64,000 nucleotides of DNA from Caballeronia sp. INDeC2. Its GTDB lineage: Bacteria > Pseudomonadota > Gammaproteobacteria > Burkholderiales > Burkholderiaceae. Positions 60,253-64,000 of this stretch are shown here, piece by piece. Both the position numbers and the translations under genes were made by a program. The notes beneath the pieces were generated by a model. It worked only from the letters and a program-made list of their open reading frames with translations. It was not told the origin of the DNA and did not search any database. Each line of letters starts with the position of its first letter. The stretch's first letter is position 1. The stretch spans positions 1-64,000 of the forward strand of contig NZ_JALQDG010000032.1 of the NCBI RefSeq assembly GCF_023631325.1, in the 5' to 3' direction.

Positions 60253-61155
60253 ATGAACACCGCGCAAGCGCTGGCCGCGCTCGGCATCGACGAAACGGCC
60301 GTGACGCCCGAACAGCTCGCCTCTTTCGACGAACTCGGCTACTGCATTTTTCCCGATGTCTTCACGGGCGACGATCTCGAAGCCATGCGCGCGGAAGTCG
60401 ACCGGCTTCAGGCGATCGAGGGCGCGTACGGCGGCCATGAGGTTCACATCGAACCCGGCGCGATGCGTCTGTCGAACCTCTTCAACAAGTCGCCCGAATT
60501 CGACCGCTGCCTGCGATGCGGTCCGACGCTCACGCTCGCGCATCGGCTGATGGGCGAGATTCGCGTGTATTCGCTCAACGCGCGCAACCCCGCGAAAGGG
60601 CAAGGCCAGCAATTGCTTCACAGCGATGTGCCGCGCGCGCACGCGACCGACTGGCGCCTCGTCAACACGATGGTCATGCTCGACGACATGACCGAGGACA
60701 ACGGCCCGACGCGCGTGGTGCCCGGCTCGCACAAGCTCGTGCCGATCAACGTGCCGGACATCAACATGTGCGAGTTCGACCGCATTCTCACGACGCCCGA
60801 AGACGAAGCCGTGATCCCGAAGGACCCGATGGCGACGCACCCGAAGGAAGTGCATCTGATGGGCAAGGCCGGTTCCATCGCGGTGATCAACGCGCGCATC
60901 TGGCATGGCGGCACGATCAACCGTTCGGGTGCGCGGCGTCGCGTGCTGCATCTCGCGATCGGGCGGCGCGACGTGCCGCAGCAGTTCAACGAGCGGGAAC
61001 ATCTGACGCGCGGACTGCACGAACGCACGGGACCGGCAGAGCGCTTCCTGCTCGATATCGAAGGCGCGGAGCCGAAGGATATCGATCCGCTCGAACTGCC
61101 GAAGGAAGCGCGGCTCTGGAAAGCCGCTGACGTGGAACGCGTCGGCCGTTACTGA
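60253..61155 (+). CDS. PhyH-family Fe(II)/2-oxoglutarate dioxygenase 2
   Basis: A 300-residue paralogue of the dioxygenase at 55922. The metal motif HxD is in LLHSDVPRAH, the distal His is in RIWHGGTINR and the 2-oxoglutarate Arg in GARRRVLHLA. The long shared block GGHEVHIEPGAMRLSNLFNK ties both enzymes together as a separate branch. AAGGAGA precedes the ATG. It lies 46 bases after the aldo/keto reductase and 34 before the mutarotase gene. Its substrate is probably a sugar derivative imported by the neighbouring transporter. Confidence 0.85.
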   Translation: MNTAQALAALGIDETAVTPEQLASFDELGYCIFPDVFTGDDLEAMRAEVDRLQAIEGAYGGHEVHIEPGAMRLSNLFNKSPEFDRCLRCGPTLTLAHRLMGEIRVYSLNARNPAKGQGQQLLHSDVPRAHATDWRLVNTMVMLDDMTEDNGPTRVVPGSHKLVPINVPDINMCEFDRILTTPEDEAVIPKDPMATHPKEVHLMGKAGSIAVINARIWHGGTINRSGARRRVLHLAIGRRDVPQQFNEREHLTRGLHERTGPAERFLLDIEGAEPKDIDPLELPKEARLWKAADVERVGRY

Positions 61156-61189
61156 TCCGCGCGCCGCGGACGACCACGAGGAGAACGCA

Positions 61190-61519
61190 ATGGAGCGCAT
61201 GGGATTCGTGCTGCAGATCAAGCCCGAAGCAATACCCGAATACAAGCGGCTGCACCGTGAAACATGGCCCGAAATCCTGGAGATCATCTCGCGCGCGAAT
61301 ATCCGCAATTATTCGATCTTTCTCAAGGAGCCGGAAAACCTGCTGTTCGCTTATTGGGAATATGCCGGCGACGACTTCGCGGGCGATCAGGCGAAGCTCG
61401 CCGAAGAGCCGCGCATGAAGGACTGGTGGGCCATCTGCGATCCGATGCAGGTTCCGCTCGACACGCGCCGGCCCGGCGAATGGTGGGCGCGCATGGAGAG
61501 CGTGTTTTTCGAGCCTTGA
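61190..61519 (+). CDS. rhaM: L-rhamnose mutarotase family protein
   Basis: A 109-residue protein of the RhaM family. The opening MGFVLQIKPEAIPEYKRLHR followed by ETWPEI carries the family active-site His and Tyr, and WEYAGDDF and DWWAICDPMQ are matching family segments. RhaM interconverts alpha and beta anomers of L-rhamnose and similar deoxy sugars. GAGGAGA precedes the ATG. Its place between a dioxygenase and an ABC importer points to a deoxy- or methyl-sugar substrate for the whole operon. Confidence 0.9.
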   Translation: MERMGFVLQIKPEAIPEYKRLHRETWPEILEIISRANIRNYSIFLKEPENLLFAYWEYAGDDFAGDQAKLAEEPRMKDWWAICDPMQVPLDTRRPGEWWARMESVFFEP

Positions 61520-61570
61520 GCGCATCGCGCGGTACGACATACAAACAAAACGTACGTGGTGGAGACGATC

Positions 61571-62611
61571 ATGCAGACATGGAAAACCGCAGCGGCGTGC
61601 ATGGCCTTCGGGGTCGCGGCCGTCGCATCGCTGAGTGCGCCCGCGCAGGCCGACGAGAAGCATCCGCTGATTGCCGTGGCGATGAAGACGCAGGTGCAGC
61701 GCCGCTGGACCTTCGACTACGCCGCGATGGAGCGCGAAGCGAAGGCGCAGGGCGCGAAGCTCATCGTGCAGTGGGCGAACGACGATCCGACCTTGCAGGC
61801 CTCGCAGGTCGAGAACCTGCTGAGCCAGCAACCGGACGCGCTCATCATCGTGCCGGTGGACAGTCAGGCGGCGGGACGTATCGTGAACTCGGCGCATTCG
61901 TCGGGCGTGCCGGTAGTCGGTTACGACATCGGCGTATCGACGGCCAAGCTCGATTACTTCGTCATGCGTAACAATAACCTCGTCGGCGAGCTGCAGGCGA
62001 AAGGCGCGCTCGCGAAATCGCCCAAAGGGACGTTCGCGCTGATCAAGGGCGATCCGGGCAATGATGTCGCGCAGGCGATCTCGAAGCAATACGACGCGCT
62101 GCTCGTCAAGAACGGAAACGTGAAGATCGTCTTCAATCAGTTCGTCGGCGGCTGGGATTCGAAGGCGGCCCTCTCCGACGCCGAGAACGTGCTGAGCGCG
62201 CAGAACGACAAGGTCGACGCCTTCGTCACCTCGAACGACGGCATGGCGCTGAGCGTCGTGCAGGCGTTGAAGGCGCGCAATCTGCAAGGCAAGGTCTACG
62301 TATCCGGTCTCGATGCGGAGCCCGCGAATCTGCAACTCATCGCGCAAGGCATGCAGACGATGTCCGTCTGGACCGATCTAGACGAGGCCGGCAGCGCCGC
62401 CGTGAAGGCCGCCGTGGCGCTGGCGCGCAAGCAGAAGCCGTCCGTTGCGACCACGGACATCAACCTCGGCGCGGGCGCGGTGCCGACCCATCTCGTGAAC
62501 GTCGTCGCCGTGACGCAGGACAATCTCTGCAAGTTCGTCAATCACGATGCGCCGCGCGGCTGGGTCACCCCCGATCAGGTGTACGGCGCGGGGAAATCGC
62601 CGTGTCAATGA
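61571..62611 (+). CDS. Sugar ABC transporter binding protein 2 (XylF/RbsB-like)
   Basis: A 346-residue periplasmic binding protein. The signal peptide ends near APAQA-D (MQTWKTAAACMAFGVAAVAS start). The mature part begins HPLIAVAMKTQVQRRWTFDY, and ALIIVPVDSQAAGRIVNSAH follows the sugar-binder pattern of the XylF type. It is distinct from binding protein 1 at 54584. The stop overlaps the ATPase start by 4 bases. GGAG precedes the ATG at 61571. Confidence 0.9.
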   Translation: MQTWKTAAACMAFGVAAVASLSAPAQADEKHPLIAVAMKTQVQRRWTFDYAAMEREAKAQGAKLIVQWANDDPTLQASQVENLLSQQPDALIIVPVDSQAAGRIVNSAHSSGVPVVGYDIGVSTAKLDYFVMRNNNLVGELQAKGALAKSPKGTFALIKGDPGNDVAQAISKQYDALLVKNGNVKIVFNQFVGGWDSKAALSDAENVLSAQNDKVDAFVTSNDGMALSVVQALKARNLQGKVYVSGLDAEPANLQLIAQGMQTMSVWTDLDEAGSAAVKAAVALARKQKPSVATTDINLGAGAVPTHLVNVVAVTQDNLCKFVNHDAPRGWVTPDQVYGAGKSPCQ

Positions 62612-64000
62612 CAATGAGCGCGGCGGTCGAATCGGCCGATGCTCACGCGAGCCCGGTGCTCTCCCTGCGCGGCGTGAGCAAGTCGTTCGGCGGGATCCTC
62701 GCCGTGAGCGGTGTGCGCATCGATGTCGCGCCGGGCGAGGTCGTCGCGCTGGTCGGCGAGAACGGCGCGGGCAAATCGACGCTCATGAAGATCATCTCGG
62801 GCGTCTATCCCGCCGACAGTTTCGAAGGCGAGATGTTGCTCGACGGCGCGACGGCGCGCTTTCGTAACGTGCGCGAGGCGGAAAGCGCGGGCATTGTGCT
62901 CGTACCGCAGGAATTGCATATCGCGCCGAATCTGAGCATCGCGGAAAACATGTTCATGGGCATGTTGCCCTCGAAGCGCGGTTTCGTCGATGAACGCGCC
63001 CTGCACAAGATCGCGAAGGAGCGCCTCGCCTTCTTCGGTGTCGATGCGCGGCCGAACGCGCCCGTCGGCGAACTGAGTCCATCGGCGCAACGGCTCGTGA
63101 CGATCGCATCGGCGTTGTCGAAGTCCGCCGCGCGCGTGTTGATCCTCGATGAACCAACCGCTTCGCTCACGCAAGGCGAAGCGGTGCATCTGTTCGAGCG
63201 GCTGCGTCAGGTGAAGGCGCAGAACGTGGGCTGCATTTACATCACGCACCGGCTGGACGAGATCGCGGAAGTGGCGGACCGCGTCGTCGTGATGCGCAAC
63301 GGTCAGGTCGTCGCGCATTTCGAATCGGCGCACGAACGGCTTTCCGACGTGGTGCGCGCGATGATCGGCCGCGATCCCGCACCGCGTGCGCCGCGTGAAC
63401 GACGTGCACGCGCCGAGCCCATTCTCAGCGTGCGCGACCTGTGCGTCGACGAGCATTTCGGCGCGAAGCGGCGGCGCGTGGACAAGGTGAGCTTCGATCT
63501 GTGCCGCGGCGAAGTGCTCGGTCTCTTCGGTCTCGTCGGCGCGGGACGCACGGAACTGGCGAAGGCGATCTTCGGCGCGTGGCCGGGGGCCGTATCGGGC
63601 GAGGTACGCATCGCAGGCGAAGCCGTGCGGCCTTCCTCGCCGGGCGAAGCGATTCGTCTGGGCATCGGCATGTTGACCGAGGATCGCAAGCAGACGGGCC
63701 TCATCGAAGGCCATAGCGTGCTGTCCAATATCAGCGCGGCGAGCATTCATGCGGTGTCGCGCGGGCCGTTCATTCGCAGAGGCGATGAAGTGCGGCGCAA
63801 TCTCGAACTCGTGACGCGCTTCGATCTTCGGCCGCCCAAGCTCGGCGCAAAAGTCGAGGAGTTCAGCGGCGGCAATCAGCAGAAGGTGCTGCTTGCGCGC
63901 TGGGTCGCCATCGGGCCGCGCATCCTGATCGTGGATGAACCGACCTATGGCGTGGACATCGGCGCGCGTGCGGAGATTTATCGCCTGCTGCACGAATTGG
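62608..64000 (+). CDS. Sugar ABC transporter ATPase, two domains (RbsA/XylG-like), partial
   Basis: At least 464 residues, running off the window. Two fused nucleotide-binding domains are seen. Domain 1 has Walker A GENGAGKSTLMKI, Walker B VLILDEPTASL and a degenerate signature ELSPSAQRLV where LSxGQQ is usual. Domain 2 has the altered Walker A GLVGAGRTELAKA, a good signature FSGGNQQKVLLARW and Walker B ILIVDEPTYGVD. This is the normal asymmetry of CUT2 ATPases. The start ATG 62608 overlaps the binding-protein stop (ATGACA); ATG 62614 is possible. A permease gene is expected to the right. Confidence 0.9.
   Translation, partial: MTMSAAVESADAHASPVLSLRGVSKSFGGILAVSGVRIDVAPGEVVALVGENGAGKSTLMKIISGVYPADSFEGEMLLDGATARFRNVREAESAGIVLVPQELHIAPNLSIAENMFMGMLPSKRGFVDERALHKIAKERLAFFGVDARPNAPVGELSPSAQRLVTIASALSKSAARVLILDEPTASLTQGEAVHLFERLRQVKAQNVGCIYITHRLDEIAEVADRVVVMRNGQVVAHFESAHERLSDVVRAMIGRDPAPRAPRERRARAEPILSVRDLCVDEHFGAKRRRVDKVSFDLCRGEVLGLFGLVGAGRTELAKAIFGAWPGAVSGEVRIAGEAVRPSSPGEAIRLGIGMLTEDRKQTGLIEGHSVLSNISAASIHAVSRGPFIRRGDEVRRNLELVTRFDLRPPKLGAKVEEFSGGNQQKVLLARWVAIGPRILIVDEPTYGVDIGARAEIYRLLHEL

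Noticed and set aside
1..64000. CRISPR array, tRNA or rRNA gene, integrase or insertion sequence
   Set aside because: No regularly spaced direct repeats, cloverleaf or rRNA core motifs, DDE or Tyr-recombinase proteins were found, including at the edges of the type VI island.

Overview
The window is very GC-rich, tightly packed DNA from a Burkholderiaceae-type betaproteobacterium, with the Burkholderia/Paraburkholderia/Caballeronia group the best fit. The support is codon usage, DUF4148 and DUF2795 proteins, an OccR/HcnABC-like cluster and an aryl-polyene cluster of the type found in that group. No rRNA, tRNA or CRISPR array was recognised.

Layout. 0.2-3.8 kb: two MFS transporters flanking a GcvA-like LysR regulator, then a regulator remnant. 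4.3-8.5 kb: an envelope/redox-stress module (Ohr, two small exported proteins, a periplasmic thiol-redox protein) beside an OmpR/EnvZ-type two-component system; two related ~82-bp repeats sit upstream of the two left-going transcripts. 8.8-10.8 kb: an exported GH28 pectinase-like lipoprotein. 10.8-36.9 kb: an aryl-polyene (APE)-type biosynthesis cluster made of GT2, PlsC, MipA/OmpV, FAD oxidoreductase, ketoreductase and ACP on the minus strand, then COG4648 protein, AMP-ligase/dehydratase fusion, acyltransferase, LolA, MMPL exporter, deacetylase, methyltransferase, ketosynthase, chain-length factor and dehydratase on the plus strand, closed by a UbiE-type methyltransferase. Its GT2 is cut off from the rest by a ~9.6-kb island (about 11.6-21.1 kb) holding decayed phage tail genes, a lipoprotein, and a type VI secretion set: a long VgrG with a C-terminal HExxH metalloprotease domain, a putative periplasmic immunity protein, a PAAR tip and a four-TM protein.

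37-48 kb: a membrane protein, a flavin reductase, a GntR-controlled hexonate/sugar-acid operon (enolase-superfamily dehydratase, MFS transporter, gluconate-5-dehydrogenase-type SDR), a four-gene operon ending in an AraC regulator broken by an in-frame stop, and small stress-type proteins. 48-52.7 kb: an opine/amino-acid oxidase locus (LysR, HcnC/OoxB-like oxidase, small 2Fe-2S subunit, HcnB/OoxA-like subunit, polar-amino-acid binding protein).

52.7-64 kb: a sugar-type catabolic locus with two ABC importers, two paralogous PhyH-family Fe(II)/2-oxoglutarate dioxygenases, an aldo/keto reductase, an L-rhamnose mutarotase-family protein, a LacI regulator and a GntR regulator with two winged-helix domains. 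A perfect 25-bp inverted pair of LacI-type operators flanks the divergent promoter region between the first binding protein and the first dioxygenase. This locus is the best candidate here for an undescribed pathway: import of a modified sugar followed by oxygenase-dependent processing. The second importer runs off the right edge.
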